Origin: Musa acuminata AAA Group
Taxonomy: Eukaryota; Streptophyta; Magnoliopsida; Zingiberales; Musaceae
Assembly (NCBI RefSeq): GCF_036884655.1
Contig: NC_088344.1
Span: 37,546,501-37,610,500, forward strand
Direction of reading: 5' to 3'
DNA length: 64,000 nucleotides
A program made the translations under genes and the position numbers. Positions 10,804 to 22,700 of this stretch are shown piece by piece. Under the pieces are notes generated by a model. The model saw only the letters and a list, made by a program, of their open reading frames with translations. It was not told the origin of the DNA and searched no databases. The number at the start of each line of letters is the position of its first letter. Positions within the stretch are counted from its first letter, which is position 1.

Positions 10804-11949
10804 GCATGCGATTAACTTTTAGCCCACAGGATTTGGTGGCTGCTTCATGGGCAATCTCATTAAAAGGGTTTCCAAACCTTGCTATGGATGATGCTTCGAA
10901 GGCAAGATGGTGTCTGGGTGTCTGCACCAAGGCATCGGGGACGTCTCTCTCCATTATAAATGCACAGATGATATTATAATACATCTCCAGTGGCAGAAGC
11001 ATCTGCTTTCCTGTACCTCCTTGTATTCCTACGAGGATACTTCCTTTTACGTAGCAAAAATGCATGTATACATACGGTAGTAGGTAGCAAAAGGGGTGGT
11101 AGAACTTCTCAAGTCATGATATGACACAAGTCATCATCAGTGTTTGTCCAGAGCTCAAGTGTAACATCAGAGTAAATATGGCAGCAAATTGACGAACAAT
11201 CATGGTTGGAAGCTGTATCCATCACATTTCCCTCCTTGACGGTTGCATGTAGAAATCTACTGGACCAGTTTTTGGAGGTATCCAAATATCTGGATATAAA
11301 TAAAGATCGTATTAATGGGAAAGAGACCGGTTTATTTCCAAGGACATATATGTTATAGTATAGAAGAATGTATACATCTTTTCATGTGTATATAATATTA
11401 TATGCAAATACCCTATTGATTATATAGCATTCTATACTTCTGAAATATTAGTACATTTGCACATATCCCCTTTAAATTATTTTCTCATTAATATTTTTTA
11501 AAAAATAATTTTTTCATTACATTTAAATGACGTAAAAGGCGTTTTCATAGGTACTCCAACATAGGATCTATGAATTATGCAACAGGATACTACCCACTAA
11601 AATATCTCAGTAGAAACTTTCCTAACTAATATCACTTCATCGTTATGTTAAAAAAATAACTCATATTCTCTCTATCTGGTATCAATATCTTTTAAATCTG
11701 GTAAGAATTTTGAATCTAACCATTGTGACAGGACCAGAGATACTTTCAAATAGATATTAAATGCTTTTGAGAAATATTATTAAAGATACATACTTACTCT
11801 CAATAGGAATACATATGGATATAAATAATTTAAGAGGGTCGATGATTCCATTGGAGAGCCTTATGATCTATCATTATTACATGATTGACCTATTTTATTT
11901 ATTATTATTATTATTATATTTTTTTTATTTTATATTGCTTAATGCATAA
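10804..11949. other. Intergenic DNA
   Basis: No gene is recognised. Sequence becomes AT-rich after about 11330. No coding signature is seen on either strand. Confidence 0.45.
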
Positions 11950-13065
11950 ATATATTATGATATTCATGGATATATGCACTAAGAATCGGATTATCATAAG
12001 ATCACGATAATGAGATCGATTCACCTTTAAACACAGACCGTAAATAATTTTGGTCATAGGTTACTCGAAAGGGACATCAAGATAATTTGATATACTGGTG
12101 TGTGTATGCCCGTCCATACAATGGAGGTGGTTGGTCTTATGACTGCTTGTGTGGGGATACTGAGGTTACAATGCATGTAATCATTGGAGAATGAGTTTAT
12201 CGATTGTCCCGCTCACGGAATGCTATATAGTTGACGATACCTCATTGTTAGACAATAATTCCATCATTCCAGTGGTATACCTGATCCTTGGACTTAAGAC
12301 ACTAAGGATACCCTGTATGAGTACTCCACTTTTTGATACCATACTTATAGGTTTGAAAGTTTCAAATCTAGTACAACCGCTCATTGGAAGTGACAACTAA
12401 TCTTACAAGAGCTATTGAGTATTAATAGAGGATCATCCGTTCTCGATATCATAAGAGGAATATCTCATGTATTCTTGCGCAAACAAATCATTGGTTAAGG
12501 TCATTCAGATTGAGTGGTATACCAGTGGTATACCTGATCCTTGGACTTAAGACACTAAGGATACCCTGTATGAGTACTCCACTTTTTGATACCATACTTA
12601 TAGGTTTGAAAGTTTCAGATCTAGTACAACCGCTCATTGGAAGTGACAACTAATCTTACAAGAGCTATTGAGTATTAATAGAGGATCATCCGCTCTCGAT
12701 ATCATAAGAGGAATATCTCATGTATTATTGCGCAAACAAATCCTTGGTTAAGGTCATTCAGATTGAGAGAAAAAAAATTCTTCGGTCGAATCCAATTAGA
12801 ACGAGACTCAAGGAAAAACTATATATCCCTGAATTCCTATAGATTTATGAGATACTCAAGGAGAAATCATATATCCGATTACTCAAAAATAAATTATGAT
12901 AAAATTATTATGATAAAAATAAATACCTTGTAGATATTTTTACCAAGCATTTGTCTTATCAATAATTACTTGTATTTCAATTTAAGATTAATATATGGAG
13001 CATCAAGGATATATTAGAAAGCATATTATAAAAATAAAATAAATTATGATAAAATTATTATGATC
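11950..13065 (+). mobile_element. Decayed Ty1/copia retrotransposon remnant
   Basis: At about 12922-12966 the plus strand encodes YLVDIFTKHLS. This matches the conserved end of copia RNase H (V/A-D-I-F/L-T-K-P/H-L). The DNA from about 11960 to 12860 resembles, from memory, the long terminal repeat of SIRE/Maximus-type copia elements in monocots; this needs an alignment. No intact gag, protease, integrase or reverse transcriptase frame remains. A 253-bp block within it is tandemly duplicated. The motif ataaattatgataaaattattatga flanks the RNase H scrap on both sides (about 12890 and 13040). Boundaries are approximate. Confidence 0.5.
12271..12767. repeat. 253-bp tandem duplication within the copia remnant
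   Basis: Copy 1 spans 12271-12523 and copy 2 spans 12524-12767. Both start agtggtatacctgatccttg and run to the gattgag that ends the block. They differ at only a few positions (for example cgttctcg versus cgctctcg, attcttgcg versus attattgcg), so the duplication is much younger than the element's decay. Confidence 0.9.
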
Positions 13066-15457
13066 CTCTATCAATATTTTGATAATAAGTCAAGATAGCC
13101 GATTTTTCTAAGACCAAAGTATCATTTCTCATATAATTAAGTCTCTCTCAAATAAAATCATGCCGATAGAGACGTGATTTATAAGATGTGGTATTAAGAT
13201 GTGTACCTAGAAGAAGGATACTATCTATACAGCGATTCCGTATAAAGAGAAGTCAGATTAAAGTAAAACTCTTGTCCTCCCACAACCTTTGTTACCTGCT
13301 GCAACAGGAAACTACACTAGCAAGAAAACAGTGATCAAACACCGTCGTCATTTGTGCTTTGGAGACTATGTTTTGGTAGCTTCCTAGCAATGGGGGAAGG
13401 CTAAACATACACGCAACATTAAGTCATGTTCGAGCTGTCACAAGGAGACTGGCACCTTCCAACCAATGTGTCAATCAAATTATTGCGAGATTGCAACAGT
13501 CCAAATCTGCCTTGCAAGAGAATCTAAAATAATCAGAACGACGCGATGATGACGAAGAATATACACCAGAAAGCACACCAAGTTTATCCTGTCCATGTTA
13601 TACTAATAATATAGAGACCACATGAATTAAAAGCACCAAGCGATTAGAGTACTCGGTGGTGCCTATGCTAATTTTGTAGGTCATATACAGCATCAACGGT
13701 GGCTTTAAGATACACCAGGACATTACTGGCATGTCTTAGTTTGTCTTAGTGCTTAGCAGTATCCATTAGAGATCGATCAAAGCCGCCCATGTGGGACGAA
13801 GAATAGAAGCTCGGACGCAGGCTTCAAGTTTAATTCAAGTGCTTTGTCCTCTTTCGTAGGATTCCTTGGGCACAATTTAGCATCATGTTGCGACCTCTTA
13901 CTTTGCAGCGAGGTAATCACCCCAAGATGGTTATGAGTTGCTTGCGTTCTGAGATGACACGGTATGGTATATGTCGCTGCAGTTGAAGCTCGTATCCATT
14001 CTCTCCTGCTCGCTCTCTGTAGTCTGTAGACAGGGGCATGATGATGATTGCAGCACCGGCTTCCAGAGGAATAACAAAGATTAAGACCCCACACCATATT
14101 CCCCACCGACAGACGAGCCCATGAAACGGTACACACAGTTCAACATTGGATTCACTTGGTACGCAATATCTTAAGAATCTAATAACACACTCACTCTCTC
14201 CAATACAAGATCGGAAAAGAACAATACCGTGGCACAAATCAGATGCCGAAGCTGAACACCGAACGCTTACAGCATCACTCTCGAAGGAGTAGAATCAGCA
14301 AGCTGTTTTGCTAATAACTCTGGCAAGAAAAGTAGAGACAATTATCATCTTGTATTCCACTGATAAATTAATTACTTACGTATTCTGTAAGAAAGAATGT
14401 GATGTACTTTTACCATAAAATAGTATGCTGCTGTTACCGTCATCCTCAAAAAGTGTACCACTTCATCAGCCACTCGTTTCTATACTGCGACATCTTGAAA
14501 GCACTCCTGCACTAAAGCATCGACATTGACAGGCATTAACAAAGATGAAGAGAACCGAGTCATCTAACACCAGGAGATCAATTTCCAGATAATAATATAA
14601 CTGGGGATCTCTAAGCACACACCAGTCGCTTAATGGACCTGTGCACCATTGCTTAACAAATATTAGATTGCCCATATCCAACATCAACAGGATAACTAAA
14701 AAGGAGTGTCATCTACAACAGCAGTGCGAAAAGATCTTATAGCATCCCTAGATATCTGTTAAAAAGAGACAGATGAATCCCCCAGATATAAATAATGCAC
14801 CAGAACAGGTAACACATTGGTCACTGGTAATATAAGTATACATGAGCCAACAGAAAGAGAAGCACAAAAGTTAACAATGACGATCATATCGAACTGTTAC
14901 ACACATGACCTCAGAACCTCAAGGTCCTAAAGCTAATCGCGACAACGACAATATGAGAAAAGCAAGTTAATCATAACATACTGTTGTGGAAAAAAAAGCA
15001 AGAAACTCCTAGGTCAGTCAAAGGATAATGCCTTCAAAAAACAAAAAGTCAATAATACAACCACCATGCAATCATTACTCTCTTGAATCGAAAGTACTAC
15101 TGCAAACTTAACCAAGCAAATACTAGAGCCACCAGACAGAACAAAGAACTTGCTTTGCACAGAAGCAGTGAGCATACAGATAAGGCAAGAAATACTGCTA
15201 ACATGGCTATAAGCCAAATAGAAATTGCTGGTGAAACAAATTCGGTGCAGCAAATCATTACATGGCTAAGAACCAAACACAAAATGCTGGTGAAACAGAC
15301 TCTGTTTATGCTCAATTTAACAAGTGCCAAAGGTTTGTAACAGTGATAAAGGCCCATATAAGTAAGATAGTCGTGGGTATCTAACAGATAGTAGTGCCAC
15401 AAAGGCTAAATAATAGGTTGACACAGTACACCTTCCGTTCAGTTTATAGATGTATTT
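13066..15457. other. Intergenic DNA and 3' flank of the 15.5-kb gene
   Basis: No protein-coding gene is recognised. A degenerate 59-bp direct repeat lies at about 15201-15318, each copy with acatggctA.AA.CCAAA and gctggtgaaaca. The final few hundred bases should include the 3' UTR of the minus-strand gene that stops at 15458. Hydrophobic open frames here show no splice or family support. Confidence 0.4.
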
Positions 15458-18400
15458 CTACGGATATTTCTCGAACTGTGATTCATGGCAGTGAGGATCC
15501 AGCCAGTCTCGCGGGGAGCTCCTCAGCATGGTGGCACTGCTTACCTTACCACCCACAAGCTGTTGAAGTGTTTCTACTTTGTTCTCACGGCCAGTTCCAG
15601 AATATCTACGATCCGCTTCCTTTAGCTTATGCTTAAAGCTCGGTTTACGCCCAGATGCTTTGACCTCTTGCTGCTTGGCTTGAGAAGGTGGAGCACCGTG
15701 AGGTCCCAAGTAGATTTTCTCAGCTTCTATGGTGGTCTGTTATAGCATATATATTATTTGGTCAAAGTGAAGTAGGTAAATATATACTGTTGGAACAACT
15801 TAGTGCAGGAAAACCCAACACAGAAATGACTATCCACAAAACAAACATTCAAAGACTAACCGTCGCAGGAGGTTTAGAATCCGTTACTCCAGGCACATTT
15901 GTGTCAGAAGGATCAGAATCACCGATTGTCAAGCTTGGGATCACAAATCCATCAGTATCTGTGGCACAGATCTAACAATTAGTGCTACACAACAGAAAGG
16001 ATACAGTACACCCACAATGGTAAAATATATATAGTTAGCTGACATCTTTTGTTCTGTAATGACCAAGTAGAAGAGGATACCGTACACCCACAGTGGTAAC
16101 AAAGTGAAGGAAAACATATATCAAGAGAAACATATTATCCCACGTAAAAAAGAAAACAAAGGTTTCATTAATAATATCATCAATCAACAAACAAGGAATC
16201 ACTTAAAGTGAGCAACACACCAATTTGTCAAAAATAATAGCACAACAGTTGTATAATTCCATGAGCATCTTCCTTCAGAGAAAAAATAACCAACTAAGCA
16301 AAATTGAAAAATGACAGTTTGTTTCTCCAAGATTCCCAGGATTTCAGTTACATGGGAAGTGTGTTAAGTTTCAGGGACATCAACAATCCTAAAGAAAAGT
16401 CTTCATGAAGGAGCCTTGAAATTAAAGCCAGGAAGGTCAAAGTTTGTTAAATAACAACATTAAAAAAAATGTTCAGAAGATAAGAAGTAATGGCTTTAAT
16501 ATTATTTCAGTTATGCTTCTCCAAAAGATCAGATTCCATTAAGTGAGGACATGCTTGTTTATCTATAATTTTAGTTAATTATAATTGGAAACCAACAACG
16601 CAAGGCAGGATTTTTGGTTGCTTACATGTAGCAGATACAAATTAAATTTGCTTTTCTGTTGCAATTGTAAAGCCAAGTTGTTGTAGCGCTTGCCTCTAGT
16701 TCCACCTATAGCCAAACTGTTCTAGAACGTTAATATAGCTGCCAAAATATGAAAGATAATGAAGCTCTTAGCCTTCTTCAATTAATCTTTTGATGTCTAC
16801 AACTATAGTTGGTACTCATTCCAGTAAAACACAGAGATATCAAATTTCTTGTCTATCCATAACCAAGTCCACATTTTTATCATTGGTTTGTCTTTTCACA
16901 ATCTACTAAAGCAGCAGCTCCATAGGAAAGCAAATGGAAATAGTATTTTTAATTAATATTCTGTGCCGTGATTCTGTATAGAGACACAGGACATGTTATA
17001 ACAATGTCTTCTGTGCTTCCTAATTTTAGCTTTTAGCACAAGCAGTCAAAGCTGATTGATAGACATTGAATAGTGTACAAAACTTGAGAGACAAGTTTTA
17101 AAATTTAGCTTATAGTCAGTGGTGCTCAAGTTAATACAAAGTGGTTGCATGCCGCAAACTATTGTTCGCAGATTATGATTCCAAACACAATGGAATAGAT
17201 AAAGACCGAGATGATTTGTTGTTTGGGTCAGGGTGGACAGCAGGAGGAGGCTTGCAGGAAAATGCCTTGGATTGTAGATTTCAAGTGACGACATAGATAA
17301 TAAAACAAATCAAGATGGTGGATTTTTGAAGCCTGCAGACACACATTTTAAGGCTCTTTTATTAGCCATTTGACTAAATGGGTGCAAAAAGAAATGGATG
17401 GAACAAGGAATAGAAAGATGAAAGGAATGAAGCAAAAGAAAGGAAAAAATAAAAGAAATACAAGTGTAAGCTTGACATTTCGCACTTACCTTCTGTAAAA
17501 TTTTAAATTGAAGGCTGCCCCAGAATATTATCTCATATTTTCTAAAAGCGATTTAGTCAACAATAGTAGGCAACTACACTCTAAGTCTCTCTAGTCTCCC
17601 CAAACTCCAAGGTAACTGGGAAAAAAACTGAAAGATCACTAGCTCATCAGATTATGTAGCTTCCCTGTGTTATATACGGATTACATTCAAGAGTTCTAAC
17701 TTCAGTGAGATGTCAATCTCAGAACTCTAGGAAATTGCAAATGTTGATGTTCATGAATCAACCACTTTAACTCCAGGGTGGCAAGTGCAACTCCAATGAC
17801 ATACGAAGGGTGTGCACATATTATGGGATGCCAAGCAAGGAAATGGTGGTGGCAGATGAGTCTTCAAGCGACACTGATATGGTATCACCTGAATTCACAT
17901 GGTCATATTAAACACACGTTCTAAGCAGTAAGAGTCACCAAAAAGATTAAGCTCCAACATCCCCCAATAGGAGTTAAGAGGGAGCTTTCAAGTAGCAACA
18001 ATCCAGGTAAAAACAGACTTCTTTAACATCTCATGATCATAAAATAAAATTAGGCACATCCCAATTTTCCCTCAAAACGTAGCGCACCATGATCTCCACC
18101 TAGGGCAAGTGCCTGGGATTTGAAATTTCAATTGTTACCAATAACAGAAAGTAAAGCAGTTGATCCACCAGAAGAACAAACCATGATAAAACTGAATCAA
18201 CTTTCAAGAACAATAGTTAAACAGAACCGATTTCTCAAGGCCCAAATTAAGAACCCTCACACTTAATACAGGTCAAAATAGCTAAAGACACAACTATGCA
18301 GATAAAATCTACAAGATGTCAGCAAGTAAACAACATATGCACCATTCACAGCCACCACCATAGAATCCTCTTAAGAGATCCAGATCGAGAACTCACCTAT

Positions 18401-18507
18401 CCACAAAGAGATGAATCTACGACCAAAAGCAAAAGAAAAGAGAACAAAATCTTACCCCATTCAGCTTCTTCCACCTCAGGGGAGGGCTGATTCAAAGAGG
18501 GATCCAT
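15458..18507 (-). CDS. Small conserved-looking protein of unknown function
   Basis: Three exons: 18507-18456, 15958-15861 and 15736-15458. They join in phase into 142 aa beginning MDPSLNQPSPEVEEAEWD and ending HESQFEKYP. The protein is hydrophilic. An acidic N-terminal third is followed by a TIEAEKIYLGPHGAPPSQ segment, a basic middle (GRKPSFKHKLKEADRRYSG, good for nuclear targeting or nucleic-acid contact), and a C-terminal RDWLDPHCHESQFEKYP. No signal peptide or membrane span is seen. I do not recognise a named family, but the sharp motif-like character and the phase-perfect exon joins support a real gene. Intron 1 is about 2.5 kb (15959-18455) and contains nothing identified. A GTAAGC follows GGK at about 15540; reading through it gives the more protein-like C-terminus, so I treated it as not used. 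A further 3' exon cannot be excluded. Confidence 0.72.
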
Positions 18508-19791
18508 GGGACGCAAACGAACATCGATTTCGGCGGCCACAAGGGCGCAAAAGCCCGTACTTTCCTCGATCTCGCTGTAACAGGAACAGGCTAAACAGCG
18601 GCAAATAAATGAACAAATCCAAGAAAACGATCAAGAGAAACAAGTCAAAAGAATCAGAAAAGGAACCTCCGAGAGGAGAGGAAGGGGAGAGAGGACGCGA
18701 AGGTGGAAAGATCGGATGTTAAGTTCGTGCCGGAGTTCCGTCGACGGAAGTAGCCCTAACCTTTATGTTCGTGAAGGGTGGGAAGTATCGGGTTATTGGA
18801 CTTTGGGTTTGGATGTGCAAGGAAACATCAAACAAAAGTCCGCCTCTTCAGATCCGAAACATTAAATATATGCTTCAAATTTACCCACTTATTATCATAA
18901 AAAATAAATAAACATTTACTTTCGTTATGGAAGTGTTTATACTTTCATATATTTTTCGATTAATAAACTTAAAATTAAAGCGGAACAAAAATTATATTAG
19001 GAAAATTTTGGAAAGAAAAGAAATCAGCACGAGGAGGAGAAAGAAAAGTTCTTTTTCTTGGTGATAAAGACTTGAATTGAATATGATCGTCCGTCTTCAT
19101 CCTAACATCCCAAAAAATACTTTCCTAAGAACGTTGAATTAACAATTTATTTTTATATCAAACAATTTGATAAAAAAAATGTGATGGTTAAACTATGCAT
19201 TCCACATGAATATTAGGATATAAGTGCACATATCTCAAAGTTAATTTCATCTAATTCACAGGATTCTCCTCAACATAATTTCTAACAAAAACCATGTGAA
19301 TCAACAGCACCACATACTCCATTATGTGCATGAAAGACAAAGAGGTTTATACAACGTAATGTTCTGGCATTCCTTTGCAATTAAGAATATGAAGTATTTT
19401 TCAATATCCTAAACAATCATCAGTTTTATTACAAACAAAAGATCAGACGGTTTACAATAACACACATGCACACCTGCACGCGCGCACGCATGTGTAGAAG
19501 TAAAATAGCAAAATAAATGGCTCATTATCGTTCAAACATCACCATACGATTGCTTGTTCTTCGACACATTTTCTTTATCCGGTCTGGATGGCTATTGGAC
19601 GCATTTTCAAGTATGCTTAATATATGGACTTAGACTAACCAAATAATGCGGGGTAAATATCCTGAAGTAGGTGCATACTGTTACCAATCAGCAGGAAGAA
19701 AGTGATTAAAGATAATTCTGGCAAAGAAGCGAAGAAGAGGGCCGGCACCAGCTCTTTGCAAAATACCTTCGGAGGAACTGCAGCTGCGTTC
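18508..19791. other. Spacer between two minus-strand genes
   Basis: The first ~250 bp is the 5' leader and promoter of the gene at 15.5-18.5 kb. The remainder is AT-rich and should include the 3' UTR of the Tim17-like gene. A (CA)/(GC) alternating purine-pyrimidine tract (cacacatgcacacctgcacgcgcgcacgc) lies near 19460-19490. No gene is seen. Confidence 0.5.
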
Positions 19792-22700
19792 TCAAATTTG
19801 CAAATGAAGTTTCTCAAAACAAACTATGGCAACGATAGGCCCAGCAAAATCTCCAAGAGCACAACCTATAGAACCATCAGCTCAGAGAAGCAAACATTAG
19901 TATGAAGTTTTAACTTTGCCATGACTACCTTGTATGGAAAACACAACAAGGAGAATTTGCCCGTTATGGTTGTTCTGATCATTGAAAAATAAGGACTTTG
20001 GAAAGGATCATTCAAACTTGACAAAAACACATATATATTGCAATCCCGTACTGTCAAACCATTTGAGCTATGTGCAGTCCATTGATTAAAAAAGATGGTC
20101 CGGTATACAAGGAGTGCACAGATATAAGGTCCGGTAATGATTGATGTACACAAACTTACCTCTACAAAAAAAGAGATTATTTCCACAAGTCAAACATGGT
20201 TACCTAAATCACAAAAAGATAATCTTACTGTGAAACCCAAGCCCACCCATCATTTGTCATATCCATTGATGCAAACAAGTATTGCTTTACCTAAATATGA
20301 GAAAACACTACATGTACCCATGGTAGGTAGAGAAAACCCTAACGAAACAGCAAGCCATAATGTCCCAAACTATTTGGAGTCCATAGAGAAAACCCAAGTG
20401 GCAAGAAGATTAGTTACATCTCCAAGATATAAGCACTTGCCATCAAAACCTTTGGAGTCCATAAAGAAAACCAAAGAAGCAAGAAGATTATTTACATCTC
20501 CAAGATATAAGCACTTGCCACCATAACCATGGTTTTAAGGAGAATTGCTTCATTAGTTATGCTAGAAATTTTAACTTGTACAAACAGAGTTGTGCATGTA
20601 GTTTGACAGTATATTGTTTGTTTTAAGTAATGGGGGCTCAACCTTGACCAGGGCCACGTTGCCATAATGTATTTCCGCAAAACAAATGATGTCTTATTCC
20701 ATATTTTGAGAGGCTTATCTAGTAAAGTTAGACCAGATAAACACGCAAAGTAATCAAGCAATATTTTTTTTATTGTAGTTGTCATTGCTTATCAATTTCA
20801 TACTTTTTATATCTCATGTAAAAAGCATCTTACATATGCACATATGTATCCCGTCAGTTGCTAATCTTATCCCTAGTCTAGTTATCCAATCATATTCAGG
20901 AGAAATTTTGTGGTAATAGTCCATTTCGTAATCAGTAAATGAACAAAGGATATAAATATCCAGGTTGTTAACATGTCCATAATATCTCTTGCTGTGCATC
21001 ATGGATCTATATGTTTAAGCCTGGAATCTCAGGTACTTACATCATAGCTCAAAGAAGGGTTTAAAGAAAAAATTTTAGATCCTATTCTTTGTTGTCATTT
21101 ATTTGATTCCATAAGACATGATTCTTTTAATACCAGGCATATCATTCTTATGGATAATCATCTTAGCTTATCATGACAGCACATAAATATTTGTAATGAA
21201 GGTAAAAATTAATTTTAATAATGAACTAAAGTATTCAACCAACACTATCCATATGTGCATGAATATATTAACTTACCAATCCATTGGCCGGTTGAAGGAT
21301 GAAAAAGAGCACCAATGCCTGCTCCGATGGATGCAAAAACTAATGATGCACTGCACTTTACAGTTGTCCCAAACAACTTTCTCCTGAACAGCCTGATCTT
21401 TTCATTGATGTTAATATCTTCATCATCATTGTTGTGCTTACGGAAAAAGCATCTATAGATCTCAATAATCACTTGGACAATCCATGATGCAGCTACGCCC
21501 AACATATGTCCTGTTATGAAAAAACAGAAGACCATAAGAATCAATAAAGAAACAGTAGATTAAAATGGAAGTAAGAGAAAAAAAACTTAACCTCTGAAAG
21601 TTGTTCTGCTGACACTATAAAAGAACAACAGAGTTGGCATCCCCCTATCAAACTTGCGTTTGGCTGATCTAGGAACATCTGAAAACCAAACTCAAATCTG
21701 TCAGCAGCTGAAGCAAAACCAATTGAAATAAAGAAGCAAACAGATGATTTCTCTAGAGAAAAATTTCATCTTAAACAACAAAAGAAATTGACATGGATGT
21801 TTAAACAAAGAGTTATTACATGCACTAACTAAAATTACATACCAGGATTGCTTGTCTATCTCATCGCATGTAACAAAAACAAACAGATAAACCAATCCCC
21901 ACTTAAACCACCACAGAGTAGGATTCTTACTCAAAACTGACATTTTGGAAGGACATTGCCTGTCCATAGCTGCAATGAGTGTTTCTTCACATAAGATAAG
22001 AGTGTATCTGATTGCCCCACAGAGAGTAATGATAATTTGGATATGTTACTTCATTAGATAAGATAGTAAGTTTAATAACTTTATGCAAGTTAGGAAGTTT
22101 GAGAGAGAGCTTAATAATGCCTTTATCAAATCATTAACCAAATTTATTAGGTCAGGCAGTTAAAAGAGAACCCAACAGAACCGAACAAACCAAATAATTT
22201 TGATTTGAAAGAATCTGGACACTTGTACAAATTCAGACATGCTTCTAAATTCTAATATATATCAGATATAGTCCAGAGAGTTCAGTATACTAAACTGGAT
22301 ACCAAAAGGTGCACTTTCAAGTTAGTTCAATTGGCACCAATGACATGAATTTGTAAATGTTAAAATAGAAGTGTACATGATCGCCAGGGGGCAATTGTTG
22401 CTTGCTTTCATACACTTTATTATTCACAAATGAAAGACAATAAGTGATAGTGGGTCCAAGCAACAATACGAGAGAAAGGACTAGCTAAGCATGCCAAATG
22501 TTGGGGGATTTGCATAGAGTTCAACAAAAGGCTGGTTTCTGTTTTTATCTAAAGAAAGTTGGTACAGCATTTCAATGGAGACAAATGATATAATTGGTCA
22601 TGCTGACCAATCATGTTGACAAATGATATCTAAAGAAAGTTGCATAGAAGTACATGTCTGGTTTTGGACTTCGAGAGCTCATTTATTTTGAAGAAATTAA

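Noticed and set aside
15097..15402. Hydrophobic 101-codon minus-strand frame
   Set aside because: It lies in the 3' flank of the 15.5-kb gene with no splice site or family resemblance; AT-rich chance frames are often hydrophobic.
15530..15541. GTAAGC as a splice donor ending exon 3 of the unknown small protein
   Set aside because: Reading through gives a protein-like C-terminus and a stop, and no downstream exon was found that would join in phase.
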